Source of the DNA: Lentisphaerota bacterium
GTDB lineage: Bacteria; Verrucomicrobiota; Lentisphaeria; Victivallales; Victivallaceae
Assembly (NCBI GenBank): GCA_015061815.1
Contig: SUVW01000005.1
Coordinates: forward strand, 1-64,000
Reading direction: 5' to 3'
Length of the DNA: 64,000 bases
Position 1 is the first letter of the stretch; each line of letters starts with the position of its first letter. A program made the translations under genes and the position numbers. Under the pieces are notes generated by a model. It was not told the DNA's origin, ran no database searches, and worked only from the letters and a program-made list of their open reading frames with translations. Positions 1 to 7,916 of this stretch are shown here, one piece after another.

Positions 1-139
1 CTTTTGAAATGACAATTCTTTGATTCATTTTTGTATGCATGGCGCAATTTTCAGTTCTTTTGAAAGCAGCATAAAATATATACCAAACACTCCATGCAGA
101 AACTGCAATGATTGTGGAAAAAATCAGCGCCCTTTTCAT
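1..139 (-). CDS. Partial small membrane-anchored protein (cut by window start)
   Basis: The reading frame opens with ATG at 139 behind a good ribosome binding site (GGAG eight bases upstream) and stays open to the window edge, giving 46 residues. The N-terminus (MKRALIFSTIIAVSAWSVWY) is a short basic stretch followed by a hydrophobic segment, so it is an uncleaved anchor or a signal peptide. It lies 14 bp from the stop of the next minus-strand gene and probably belongs to the same AT-rich group. The function is unknown because only the N-terminus is visible. Confidence 0.5.
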   Translation of the reverse strand, partial: MKRALIFSTIIAVSAWSVWYIFYAAFKRTENCAMHTKMNQRIVISK

Positions 140-153
140 CTTTACTTCTCCAA

Positions 154-627
154 TTAATTAGTATTTAAAATCTCTGAAATTTCAGATTCCATATATGGCT
201 TTTCTGTTATATAACAACCTTCTTTATAAGTAATAATGGCACTTGATTTTATGCCTTTCAGACCAGAAGAAAAATGCCAAATAGTTCCTGAATAAGGATG
301 TTCATTTTTTATAGCGCATTCAGCTGCTTTATTCCCCCAAATATCGTATGATTGAATTTTTACAGCTTTCCCTTCAAAAAAAGTGATAACATTTACCCCT
401 GCCACAAATTTATTTACAATAAGTATTGTTTCGCCATTATCATTTTTGATTTCAATATCTTTAATTTGTTCGTCTGGAATTGGAATATTATTTCCATTTA
501 TTGTTACCTGTATTTTTTGCTCGGGGTAAAATATTGAATTTTGAGAAAAATTATTATTTGAATGATTGGTATTACACCCTGCAAACAAGAACAAGAGACC
601 ATAAAGATAGGAATAATAATTTTTCAT
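154..627 (-). CDS. Hypothetical lipoprotein, AT-rich accessory region
   Basis: About 157 residues. The N-terminus MKNYYSYLYGLLFLFAGC ends in a lipobox (LFAGC), so the protein is predicted to be exported and lipidated. An ATG six codons upstream (645) keeps the frame, but the ATG at 627 has the better ribosome binding site (GGAGAGG, nine bases away), so that start is used. The mature part is polar with no recognised domain. It sits among other small membrane and secreted genes, all on the minus strand and AT-rich. The function is unknown; an accessory or immunity-type role near an RHS remnant is only a guess. Confidence 0.6.
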   Translation of the reverse strand: MKNYYSYLYGLLFLFAGCNTNHSNNNFSQNSIFYPEQKIQVTINGNNIPIPDEQIKDIEIKNDNGETILIVNKFVAGVNVITFFEGKAVKIQSYDIWGNKAAECAIKNEHPYSGTIWHFSSGLKGIKSSAIITYKEGCYITEKPYMESEISEILNTN

Positions 628-747
628 CGTGTTTTTCCTCTCCATAAATTTTCTGCATTAATCCAATGTTGTCCGGGCGTTGTCCCAACAATTACACTGC
701 AAATTCATTATATGCGGAATCGTTTCAGTCAACAAACAGGTGATTTT

Positions 748-1083
748 TTACGGAGTAACTGGATAGGCAACAATCCGAGGTGTATTACCCCCAGCTTTGC
801 ATGAATAATTTTGAAGCATTTCCATATCTTTCAAAAGATAATTGCGTATCCAGATACCATCTTCGCGTTTTTCGTAATATTCAGCATTATCATCTAAAAT
901 CAAGCAAATGCGATTTTGAAATTCTTCGCTCATCATTGATTTATCGTATATATAGGTTGGTTCACCACGGTATATAACCATCGCGACAGGAATAAATGGA
1001 ACCATCCGGAAGTCATTCCATATCATTAATGCAATAAGCATGATAATGATAATTGCAGTCAAAATATATATACCCATTTTCAT
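748..1083 (-). CDS. Small single-pass membrane protein, unknown function
   Basis: 111 residues. An N-terminal hydrophobic segment (about residues 3-22, rich in isoleucine) is followed by a polar domain with a YIYDKSMMSEEF stretch and an acidic, Tyr-rich middle. No family was recognised. The start ATG at 1083 follows an AGAAAGGAAGC purine stretch. It belongs to the run of short AT-rich minus-strand genes at the left edge. The topology suggests an inner-membrane anchor with an extracytoplasmic domain; nothing more can be said. Confidence 0.55.
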   Translation of the reverse strand: MKMGIYILTAIIIIMLIALMIWNDFRMVPFIPVAMVIYRGEPTYIYDKSMMSEEFQNRICLILDDNAEYYEKREDGIWIRNYLLKDMEMLQNYSCKAGGNTPRIVAYPVTP

Positions 1084-1098
1084 TAATTGCTTCCTTTC

Positions 1099-1209
1099 TC
1101 ATTTTTTCGGACGAATAGCTTCTCTTCCTATTTCATTTATCACACGAATGCGTGCTCCAGAACTTCCTGCATGTTCTGTCTTGACGTTATTTTTTTTGAA
1201 TAGCAACAC
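1099..1209 (-). CDS. Possible very short ORF or gene-end remnant
   Basis: A frame of 36 codons can start at GTG (1209) and ends at TGA (1099), 15 bp before the next minus-strand gene. The C-terminal part (GSSGARIRVINEIGREAIRPKK) looks like ordinary soluble protein sequence and not random AT-rich DNA. No convincing start or ribosome binding site is visible. It may be the surviving tail of a decayed gene, or non-coding. Confidence 0.2.
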   Translation of the reverse strand: MLLFKKNNVKTEHAGSSGARIRVINEIGREAIRPKK

Positions 1210-1216
1210 ATTAATT

Positions 1217-1786
1217 TCACAAATAAATTCCTTTTTTGAGTGCTTCTATGCTGTCAATTAAAAATATAATGTTGATAAAAAGCATTATCAAGAATAAGAT
1301 AACGCAAACATAAAATATATTGTTTGGTTGTTCATAATGTCTCCAAATTGTTAATATTAAACCTATGATCGTTATAAATAAAGTTATTGCTAATATGCAT
1401 ATTGTATCAGAAGTGCCAGGATAAAAAAAATGAGTAATATTACATAAAAACAAAATGCCAAATGACACTAAAATTTCTTTTTCCTTAACTAATTTCCAAC
1501 CCAATAGCACGCTAATGGGAACAATCATATATATAATAGCAACAGCAATAACCATATTGTCACCTGCCTGAATAAATTGTCTTACAGCATGATTTTTTTG
1601 CACAACTTCTTGTCTTAATGTTTCTGGTCTGGGAAAATATTTTTTATGAGAAAATCCAATAATTTCTGTATCTATAGCATTTGTAAAAGGATTCATTTTC
1701 AATTTTACAATAGGCTGATATGAAATATGTCGCCAGTTATCAAGAATTTCACCATTATAAACGTTCTTGAAGATACGCCTCCCCAT
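1217..1786 (-). CDS. Membrane protein with an N-terminal RHS/YD-repeat remnant
   Basis: 189 residues. The first residues (MGRRIFKNVYNGEIL) match the usual RHS repeat core (YDYxGRR...VY). The similarity continues in frame upstream of the ATG (codons 1787-1807 read LEFAYDY) until a TAA at 1811-1813, so the N-terminus seems to derive from a longer RHS protein. Residues from about 75 to the end carry about four hydrophobic segments. A polar linker (KKYFPRPETLRQEV) joins the parts. A clean promoter lies about 60 bp upstream. The hybrid could be a recombined toxin-tip or immunity gene left by an RHS locus. The membrane part was not recognised. Confidence 0.5.
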   Translation of the reverse strand: MGRRIFKNVYNGEILDNWRHISYQPIVKLKMNPFTNAIDTEIIGFSHKKYFPRPETLRQEVVQKNHAVRQFIQAGDNMVIAVAIIYMIVPISVLLGWKLVKEKEILVSFGILFLCNITHFFYPGTSDTICILAITLFITIIGLILTIWRHYEQPNNIFYVCVILFLIMLFINIIFLIDSIEALKKGIYL

Positions 1787-1843
1787 ATAATCATAAGCAA
1801 ATTCCAGTTTTTAATCAGCACAGGAGAACCACTCCTTAATGGT

Positions 1844-1872
1844 AATATAACATCAAGTCAACAAATTGTCAA
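1844..1872 (-). promoter_or_regulatory. Sigma-70-type promoter for the RHS-remnant membrane gene
   Basis: On the minus strand, TTGACA (1867-1872) and TATATT (1844-1849) are separated by exactly 17 bp. A short inverted repeat (AGGAG...CTCCT) lies just downstream, near 1820-1836. The stretch from 1787 to 1997 holds no gene beyond this promoter and the out-of-frame RHS codons. Confidence 0.6.
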
Positions 1873-1997
1873 GGCAAATTAAAAAGATTCTCCCGGCTCC
1901 CGAATGGCTGCAACACTTTTAATAGATGTATCAAAAACAAAACTGGAGTTTTATGAATATGTACATTTCTAATATTATATAATCTGTTATAGCCGAA

Positions 1998-2456
1998 TTA
2001 TATACTATAGTATTTTCTTAAATATTTTATGATTTCATAAGCTTCATTTGTTTCTACACATGACAAAAAATCCAGTTGTTTTTTTTTAGCTATAACATCA
2101 TCGTAATCTAAATTTTCTTGTATTATAAAAGCCCAGCGAATTAACATTGAGGCAAAAAAGAGAGATGATGATTTTTTTATATAAGAATCATAAATGCAAA
2201 CAACATTATATTTATTAAAAACAAGATTTTGCTTATGTCCATTGTTAATAAATAAAAATTTTATATTATTTTTCACTATATCTATCCAGTTAAAGCATAT
2301 ATTAGATTTCTCATTTAATATATAGAATGCATCCAATATCATCGAAGTTAGATTTTTATTAGTTGAGAGAATAATAATATCTTCTACAATGATTTTCTTT
2401 CTTACAAAAACAAGAGAAAATAATAGTTTGATTTTTAAAATAATTTTTTTCATCAT
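1998..2456 (-). CDS. Hypothetical protein in very AT-rich DNA
   Basis: 152 residues, start ATGATG behind an AGGAAATAG ribosome binding site. The N-terminus is basic and moderately hydrophobic (KIKLLFSLVFV) without a clear signal peptide. The middle contains FLFINNGHKQN and the C-terminal half is helical and charged (LDYDDVIAKKKQLDFLSCVETNEAYEI, quoted here in shortened sense as LDYDDV...SCVETNEAYEI). Base composition is much more AT-rich than the core genes downstream, which suggests transfer. No family was recognised; small proteins of this sort often lie beside RHS or other polymorphic toxin genes, but no toxin is visible here. Confidence 0.5.
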   Translation of the reverse strand: MMKKIILKIKLLFSLVFVRKKIIVEDIIILSTNKNLTSMILDAFYILNEKSNICFNWIDIVKNNIKFLFINNGHKQNLVFNKYNVVCIYDSYIKKSSSLFFASMLIRWAFIIQENLDYDDVIAKKKQLDFLSCVETNEAYEIIKYLRKYYSI

Positions 2457-2558
2457 TTACTATTTCCTGTATAATTTTGTGCCATTCTATGCAACCGGCT
2501 GTTTATGATATACTTGCAGCTAAATTATTTCAAATGCGCGGAATTGTATCAATTATTT

Positions 2559-3227
2559 TTAGTTTTTTCGCGGCAGCAGTTTGAAGCACTCAAGAAAACG
2601 TTTGCCCTGAACTTCAGCTTCATGTGTGCGCCAATCTTCTTTTTTGCCTCTTTCGCTCCAGGAAACTGTGTAAATCAGATTTTGCGGTTCACGCGGATCA
2701 AAAAAGTAATATGACACCTCCCGCAAATAGAGGTCACGTCCTTTTTCAAAGGTTTCCATATAAACCCGGATGGCATCTTCGCCTTTGAATTTACATTGTT
2801 CCATATCAAGAGCCATCCGCTTGATTTTTGAACCCGGCAGTTCCCGGTAAGCTCCTTCAAGATATGCTTTTAAGGTCTTTATATCTGGATTTTGAAGGTA
2901 ATGCCGCCGTTTGTCTGCTGTAAACAATACAGAATAAAGTTTTTCTTTCCGGGTCAACTCTGAAGCCCAAAATGCTCTGTTCAAGCTGTTCCGTTGCGGT
3001 GGTATGATGAAACCGTCTTTTTCATCCCAATCAAAACCGAATGTGCTGTAATGGATCTCTTTGTATATTGAATTGGGCGCACTTACCACCGGAACACCGT
3101 GATGATTTTTCAGCGGAATAAATCTGTCGCCCACCCGCAGCACCGGTCCCAGACAACCGCAGAGACATCCGGCGATAGCTATGACTCCAAAAAACTTTGC
3201 AGACATATTCATGTAATGTTTTTCCAT
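2559..3227 (-). CDS. Hypothetical lipoprotein
   Basis: 222 residues. A hydrophobic N-terminus (FFGVIAIAGCLCGC) holds possible lipoboxes, so export and lipidation are likely. The true start may be the internal ATG seven codons in, since no ribosome binding site precedes the first ATG. The mature domain is soluble, with conserved-looking WASELTRKEKLYSVLF and a Tyr/Phe-rich strand (REVSYYFFDPREPQNLIYTVSW), suggesting a small beta-rich fold. It starts one base after the stop of the DUF349 gene, so the two are probably co-transcribed. No specific function is assigned. Confidence 0.6.
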   Translation of the reverse strand: MEKHYMNMSAKFFGVIAIAGCLCGCLGPVLRVGDRFIPLKNHHGVPVVSAPNSIYKEIHYSTFGFDWDEKDGFIIPPQRNSLNRAFWASELTRKEKLYSVLFTADKRRHYLQNPDIKTLKAYLEGAYRELPGSKIKRMALDMEQCKFKGEDAIRVYMETFEKGRDLYLREVSYYFFDPREPQNLIYTVSWSERGKKEDWRTHEAEVQGKRFLECFKLLPRKN

Positions 3228-3228
3228 T

Positions 3229-5178
3229 TTAACGGAATATTACAGCCTTGGCAGCGGCAAAGCGGCGTTGGAATTCCTGAAGTTCGCTGACCGGAACAAT
3301 ACCGCACGCCGCGAATTCAGCGCACAGTTTGTGCGGATCATGCGGTTGTCGGCGGGAATTTTCTTTGCCGAAATCCCCCAGCATCGCAAATTGCAGTTCC
3401 GCAGCCAAATCAACGGTGTCGTCTCCGGTTCCGGAATTGCCGCACAAGCTCTCCAGAGCATCGCAAATACGGCTTCTTTCACAGCGGGATATGTCGATTT
3501 GTTTTTCCAGTTTGACAGCGGCTTTTTCATCTCCTCCAATAGCTTCTGTCAGAAGTTTCGCCATATTCTGCAACTTGGCAAAACCGGCATAAAGAGCAAG
3601 GTCCGGAAGCTGGGGATCATTATTGTTTTTCCAGGCATCGTAATTTTCTGCCAGTCTCATCGCGATCGAATCAGAATTTTCCTCACGCTGACGCTGCTCC
3701 TGACGGCGGTATTCTTCAAAGGCTTCATCAAACTGCCGCAAAGCCTGCTGCTCGCTCTGTCTGGTTTCCCGGCAATTGAGGCTGCGCAATTCCTCCCGGA
3801 TCTCCCGGATACGGTTCAATGATTCTGCCGGAGCTGAACACAACGCGATGACCTCGCTGACCAGTTCGTTGGCCCGGTTTTCTCTGGAAGCATTTTCCGC
3901 TTTGCGTTTTTCGAAAAATTTATCCATCGCTTCATTGAATTTTTTGTAGAGTTCCTGGTCATTTTTTCCGGCGAATCCGGCGGCGCGGAATTCATCGCGC
4001 AACTGGCGCGCCCGGCGGGGATCGGTGAGATTTTCAGCTTCGGTGATCAAAGCATTCTTATTTTCTTCACTTTGCCGGAACTTTTTATCCCGTTCATCGA
4101 AGGCTGTTTTTCTGGCATTGAAAAACTTATCCTGTGCGGCCCGGAAACGGGCAAACAACTCATTCTCCTTTGCTCCGGCGCGGGGCAGGGACTTCCATTT
4201 TGTCTGCATATCCCGCATGGCAGCGGCGGTATTTTTCCAATCTTTGGAATCGGCCGCGCTCTCTGCTTCCAGACAGAGCTTCTCTTTTTCTGCGGCTGAA
4301 ATTTTCTGGATCTGCCGTTTGCGGGCGAAGAATTCATCGATGCGATGCTGCAGTTTGCGGGTCGATTCCAGATATCTGGGATTGATCTCATCGCTTTTTT
4401 CTTTCGGCACGCTGCCGAGATTTTTCCAGGATTCGCGCAGAATATTAAGCCGTTTGGAAGCATTGGCCAACTCCTCTTCCGGCAGTTCTGACAGTTTATC
4501 AAGCTCCGCGCAGATATCCAGTTTTCTGGTGTAAGCTTCCCAGCGGGCAAGATCAAGGGTCTCATAATGCTGGGCAAGTTTTACAGAAGCTTTGCGGTGT
4601 GCATCATTATATTTCAGGGCAGCGTGCCGGGGAATATTGGCTAATTGAGCGAATTCTGCTTCGATTCCCGGTTTGCGGTCATGCAGAGGGGCGATATCTT
4701 CCAGAGCGCAGAGTTCTTCGAGTTCTCCGGCAAGCTTGAGGACGGTGTTTTCTGCCGCTTTAACGGCGGCTTCTTCGGCGGCCAGCTGATTTTTTAACGG
4801 GGCAAGTTTTTCGAGCAGTCCGCTTCCCGGAGCCAATTCGAGAATCGTTTTTTCCAGAATTTCCACCTCTTTGAGTGTTGCCAGATCTCCGGCATCGAGC
4901 AGAGCTTGGGTATCATCAGCAAGTTTGGCGGTTCTGGTGATTTTTTCCTGATACCGTTTTTCGCCTTCTTCTGCCGTTTTGAGAGCTTCGGTGAAACGCT
5001 TGTCCAGCAATTCGGCATATTCCGGAGGCAATTCTCCGGCAGCATCGTAATCGCTGCTTAAACGGCAAAGGGTACTCCGGTAGTCGATTTCTCCTGAATT
5101 TTCAAGTTTTTCCAATGCTTCACAGATACTTTCTTTTTGGTGCAGGATATTCCGCAGCTCTTCTGTTAATTCGCTCAT
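3229..5178 (-). CDS. DUF349 domain-containing coiled-coil protein
   Basis: 649 residues, almost wholly charged helices. At least three DUF349-type repeats are visible from about residue 210 to 470, each with the W(K/E)xLxxxxK ... LxxRFxxAxxxFFxxR pattern (for example ESWKNLGSVPKEKSD and FRAAQDKFFNARKTAFDER). The family is widespread and poorly understood; nucleic-acid or ribosome association has been suggested for relatives. There is no signal peptide, so it is cytoplasmic. The start is supported by CTGGAG eight bases upstream and by a promoter at 5224-5251. A lipoprotein gene follows at one base distance. Confidence 0.75.
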   Translation of the reverse strand: MSELTEELRNILHQKESICEALEKLENSGEIDYRSTLCRLSSDYDAAGELPPEYAELLDKRFTEALKTAEEGEKRYQEKITRTAKLADDTQALLDAGDLATLKEVEILEKTILELAPGSGLLEKLAPLKNQLAAEEAAVKAAENTVLKLAGELEELCALEDIAPLHDRKPGIEAEFAQLANIPRHAALKYNDAHRKASVKLAQHYETLDLARWEAYTRKLDICAELDKLSELPEEELANASKRLNILRESWKNLGSVPKEKSDEINPRYLESTRKLQHRIDEFFARKRQIQKISAAEKEKLCLEAESAADSKDWKNTAAAMRDMQTKWKSLPRAGAKENELFARFRAAQDKFFNARKTAFDERDKKFRQSEENKNALITEAENLTDPRRARQLRDEFRAAGFAGKNDQELYKKFNEAMDKFFEKRKAENASRENRANELVSEVIALCSAPAESLNRIREIREELRSLNCRETRQSEQQALRQFDEAFEEYRRQEQRQREENSDSIAMRLAENYDAWKNNNDPQLPDLALYAGFAKLQNMAKLLTEAIGGDEKAAVKLEKQIDISRCERSRICDALESLCGNSGTGDDTVDLAAELQFAMLGDFGKENSRRQPHDPHKLCAEFAACGIVPVSELQEFQRRFAAAKAVIFR

Positions 5179-5223
5179 GATATTTTCTCCAGAAAATTAA
5201 TAAAAAATATTGGCACATTGTTT

Positions 5224-5251
5224 ATTATAGCATATCCGGATAAAAAATCAA
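5224..5251 (-). promoter_or_regulatory. Promoter of the DUF349 gene
   Basis: On the minus strand, TTGATT (5246-5251), a 16-bp spacer and TATAAT (5224-5229). The spacer ends in TGC, giving an extended -10 (TGC-TATAAT). It is back to back with the htpG promoter. Confidence 0.6.
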
Positions 5252-5272
5252 TACAAACAATTGCTTTCGGCC

Positions 5273-5300
5273 TTGATTTTTTCAAATAAAAAACTATATT
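5273..5300 (+). promoter_or_regulatory. Promoter of htpG
   Basis: TTGATT (5273-5278), 16-bp spacer, TATATT (5295-5300). Transcription would begin near 5307, leaving a leader of about 150 nt before the htpG start. No CIRCE element (TTAGCACTC-N9-GAGTGCTAA) is present. Confidence 0.55.
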
Positions 5301-5319
5301 TATCTGATAACACAGGTGA

Positions 5320-5420
5320 ATTCAAAAAAGTGTTGCAGGAACGGCGTTGATGAGAGCAAAACCTCAACGGCGATTTTTAAGAGTTTTTGAATGCTTTTCT
5401 GATTGCCTTAAAAGCGTAAA
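5320..5420 (+). other. Structured 5' leader of htpG
   Basis: Two consecutive hairpins can be drawn. The first has outer arms ATTCAAAAA (5320-5328) and TTTTTGAAT (5384-5392) and an inner stem CGTTGA (5345-5350) with TCAACG (5364-5369). The second pairs GCTTTT (about 5393-5398) with AAAAGC (about 5410-5415). Position and AU-rich arms would fit a temperature- or protein-responsive leader, but this is inference from folding by eye. Confidence 0.35.
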
Positions 5421-5455
5421 AAACAGGAAAACTTATTGGTTACAGGAATAAAATC

Positions 5456-7333
5456 ATGACAGAGACCAGAGAATTCAAAACTGAAGTCAGGCAGCTTTTG
5501 CAGTTGATGATCCATTCACTTTATTCAAACCGTGACATCTTTCTGCGGGAGTTGATCGCCAATGCCGCAGATGCATTGGATAAGGCCCGGTTTGAAAGTT
5601 TGACAGATCCGGCTTCCGCCAGAGAGTGGAAAATTTCGATAGTTCCGGATAAAGAGAAAAAAACATTGACCATCTGCGATAATGGTATCGGCATGAAGGC
5701 TGATGAAGTGGTGGAAAATATCGGCACGATCGCCAAAAGCGGAACAAAAGCATTTTTAAAAATGCTGGAGGAAAAGGGCGAAAAGTCCGGTGATCTGCCG
5801 GAATTGATCGGACAATTCGGGGTTGGATTTTATTCGGCATTCATGGTCGCTTCGCCGGTGGAGCTGATCACCCGCAAAGGCGATGAGCCGGCGGTGTGCT
5901 GGAGCAGTACCGGGGAGGGCGAGTATACGATTTCCGAAGCTGAAAGAGATGAACCGGGAACTTCGATCGTGCTGCATTTGAATGATGATGCGGAAATTTA
6001 TCTGGAAAATTGGAAGATCGCCGAAATCGTTCACCGCTATTCTGATTTTATCGCTTACCCGATCATTATGCCGGAAGTGAAAATCGGTGAAGATAAGAAG
6101 GAAACACAGACCGAGCGTATTTTGAATTCCCAAAAGGCGATCTGGCTGCGTAAACCGTCTGAAATAACCGAAGACGAGTATAAGAGTTTTTACACGCATT
6201 TATCCAATTTCGGCGGGACGGAGTATCTGAAAGCCATTCACATGACAGCAGAGGGCGCAAGCGAATTCAAAGCGTTGCTGTTTTTGCCCAAACAGGCTCC
6301 CTTCAATCTGTTGATGCCGGATATTCAGAAAAAGGGACTGCAGCTTTACATCAAGCGGATGTTTATTACCGATGAATGCAAAGAGCTGCTGCCGGATTAT
6401 CTGCGTTTTGTGTGCGGTGTGGTTGATTCCAGCGATTTGCCGTTGAATGTTTCCCGGGAGATCCTGCAGCAGAATCCGTTGTTGGATAAGATCCGTACTG
6501 CAGTGACCGGCAAGGTTATTTCAGAAATGAAAAAGCTTTTGGAGAACGACCGGGAAAATTACGAAAAATTCTTTGCTGAATTCGGCCGCATCGTCAAAGA
6601 GGGATTGCATACAGACCGTCCAAATGCGGAAAAGCTCAAAGATATCGTACTTTATGAATCAATGAATACCCCGGCAGGCAAACGGATCACGCTGAAAGAG
6701 TATGTCGATGCCATGCCGGAAAGTCAGCAGGATATTTACTATATCACCGGCGATAAACGCGAAGCAGTGGCTTCTTCACCGGCGTTGGAATACTTCCGGA
6801 GCAAAGGTTATGATGTGTTGTTTATGACCGATCCGATCGATGAATGGGTGATGCAGTCAATGTATCAGTATGCTCAAAAATATTTCAAATCGGTCATCAA
6901 AGGCGATTTTGAAGATAAGGAAGCTGAAGAAAAGGTCAAAAATGCCGCAGAGAAATTTGCTCCGGCTGCAGAATTTCTGCAGAAAACCCTCGCGGAAAAG
7001 GTCAGTGCGGTGCGTTTTTCCGGACGGCTCACGGACAGTCCCTGCTGTTTGATCGTTGACGGTCAGGCGTTGAGCCCGCACATGGAACGGCTTTTCCGGG
7101 CGATGAATCAGGAAATCCCGGTGAGTAAAAGGATTCTGGAACTTAACGGCGAACATCCGTTGATCGCGGCATTGAATGAGAAAATTGCCGCTGAAGCCGA
7201 TGAAGCTGAATTGGTCCGTTATGTCAATGTCCTTTACGATCAGGCTCTTTTGCTGGAGGGCTCACCTCTGCCTGATCCGGCGGCTTTTGCCAAAGAAGTT
7301 GTGACCCTGCTTGGTGAAGCATTGAAAAAATAA
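5456..7333 (+). CDS. htpG: Chaperone HtpG (Hsp90 family)
   Basis: 625 residues, normal bacterial HtpG length. The N-terminal GHKL ATPase domain shows its four hallmarks: NAADALDKARFE, DNGIGM, GTIAKSGTKAF and GQFGVGFYSAFMV. The middle domain carries KRMFITDECKELLPDYLRF followed by SSDLPLNVSREILQ, the classic HtpG signature, and the C-terminal dimerisation region follows. It is a cytosolic ATP-driven chaperone for late-stage client folding. The start follows AGGAATAAAATC. It has its own promoter, a folded leader and a strong terminator, so it is monocistronic. Confidence 0.97.
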   Translation: MTETREFKTEVRQLLQLMIHSLYSNRDIFLRELIANAADALDKARFESLTDPASAREWKISIVPDKEKKTLTICDNGIGMKADEVVENIGTIAKSGTKAFLKMLEEKGEKSGDLPELIGQFGVGFYSAFMVASPVELITRKGDEPAVCWSSTGEGEYTISEAERDEPGTSIVLHLNDDAEIYLENWKIAEIVHRYSDFIAYPIIMPEVKIGEDKKETQTERILNSQKAIWLRKPSEITEDEYKSFYTHLSNFGGTEYLKAIHMTAEGASEFKALLFLPKQAPFNLLMPDIQKKGLQLYIKRMFITDECKELLPDYLRFVCGVVDSSDLPLNVSREILQQNPLLDKIRTAVTGKVISEMKKLLENDRENYEKFFAEFGRIVKEGLHTDRPNAEKLKDIVLYESMNTPAGKRITLKEYVDAMPESQQDIYYITGDKREAVASSPALEYFRSKGYDVLFMTDPIDEWVMQSMYQYAQKYFKSVIKGDFEDKEAEEKVKNAAEKFAPAAEFLQKTLAEKVSAVRFSGRLTDSPCCLIVDGQALSPHMERLFRAMNQEIPVSKRILELNGEHPLIAALNEKIAAEADEAELVRYVNVLYDQALLLEGSPLPDPAAFAKEVVTLLGEALKK

Positions 7334-7365
7334 GTCACCCTGATTTTGATAAAAACGTTTTGTAT

Positions 7366-7389
7366 GGCGGCAGGATTGCCGCCTTTTTT
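7366..7389 (+). terminator. Intrinsic terminator of htpG
   Basis: GGCGGCA (7366-7372), four-base loop, TGCCGCC (7377-7383), then six T. It lies 33 bp after the htpG stop. Confidence 0.9.
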
Positions 7390-7418
7390 GTGTACAGTCA
7401 GTAAAAACTGTTATATAT

Positions 7419-7763
7419 TCAGTGTCTCCCATAAAAGCAGAGTAAATTGCCTTCCGGGTCATATCCATGATAAAATGGTGAATGCGATCTGGAAAATGCT
7501 TCGGTCAAAGGAGTCCCGTTTTTAGACATTCTTGCTTTCAGGGATTCGATGTCATCAACTTCCAGTTCGATGCGGCAGGCAGTCGGGACCTGCTCAAATT
7601 TCAGCCCCCGGGCAGATTCAAGAGTCAGCGTGGTGTCATCATTTATTTGAAAAATAACCTGGAAGTTGCTGTCCAGTACCGGTTCCGATGCAAATACCGC
7701 TTCCCGGTAAAAATAACGGCAGATATCAATGTTTTCTGCCAAAACCGTAATATTACAATGCAT
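7419..7763 (-). CDS. Glyoxalase/bleomycin-resistance (VOC) family protein
   Basis: 114 residues from the ATG at 7763, chosen because GGAGG lies just upstream; a frame extension to 7814 lacks such a site. The protein has the VOC layout: HCNITVLAENIDICRYFY at the N-terminus, a central ELEVDDIESLKARMSKNG segment and a C-terminal HGYDPEGNLLCFYGR, which corresponds to the usual DPDGN(x)EF strand with the metal-position residue altered. VOC proteins bind metals and small substrates or act as resistance proteins; the substrate cannot be predicted. It is convergent with htpG. Confidence 0.75.
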   Translation of the reverse strand: MHCNITVLAENIDICRYFYREAVFASEPVLDSNFQVIFQINDDTTLTLESARGLKFEQVPTACRIELEVDDIESLKARMSKNGTPLTEAFSRSHSPFYHGYDPEGNLLCFYGRH

Positions 7764-7844
7764 GAAAAATTCCTCCACTGGGTGCAATATAAACCTTTCC
7801 GGCAAAAATGTCAAGCAAAAATCAGCTTTTTTGCATCTTTTTGC

Positions 7845-7873
7845 TTGCTAAATGACGTTTAACAGCTTAAATT
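7845..7873 (+). promoter_or_regulatory. Putative promoter of the purB gene run
   Basis: TTGCTA (7845-7850), 17-bp spacer, TAAATT (7868-7873), about 44 bp before the purB start. The hexamers are only moderately close to consensus. Confidence 0.35.
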
Positions 7874-7916
7874 ATATGAGGTACAAAATATCAAACATAC
7901 TTTAAGAGGTTTTTAT

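Noticed and set aside
5179-5455. CIRCE operator before htpG
   Set aside because: The TTAGCACTC-N9-GAGTGCTAA repeat is absent.
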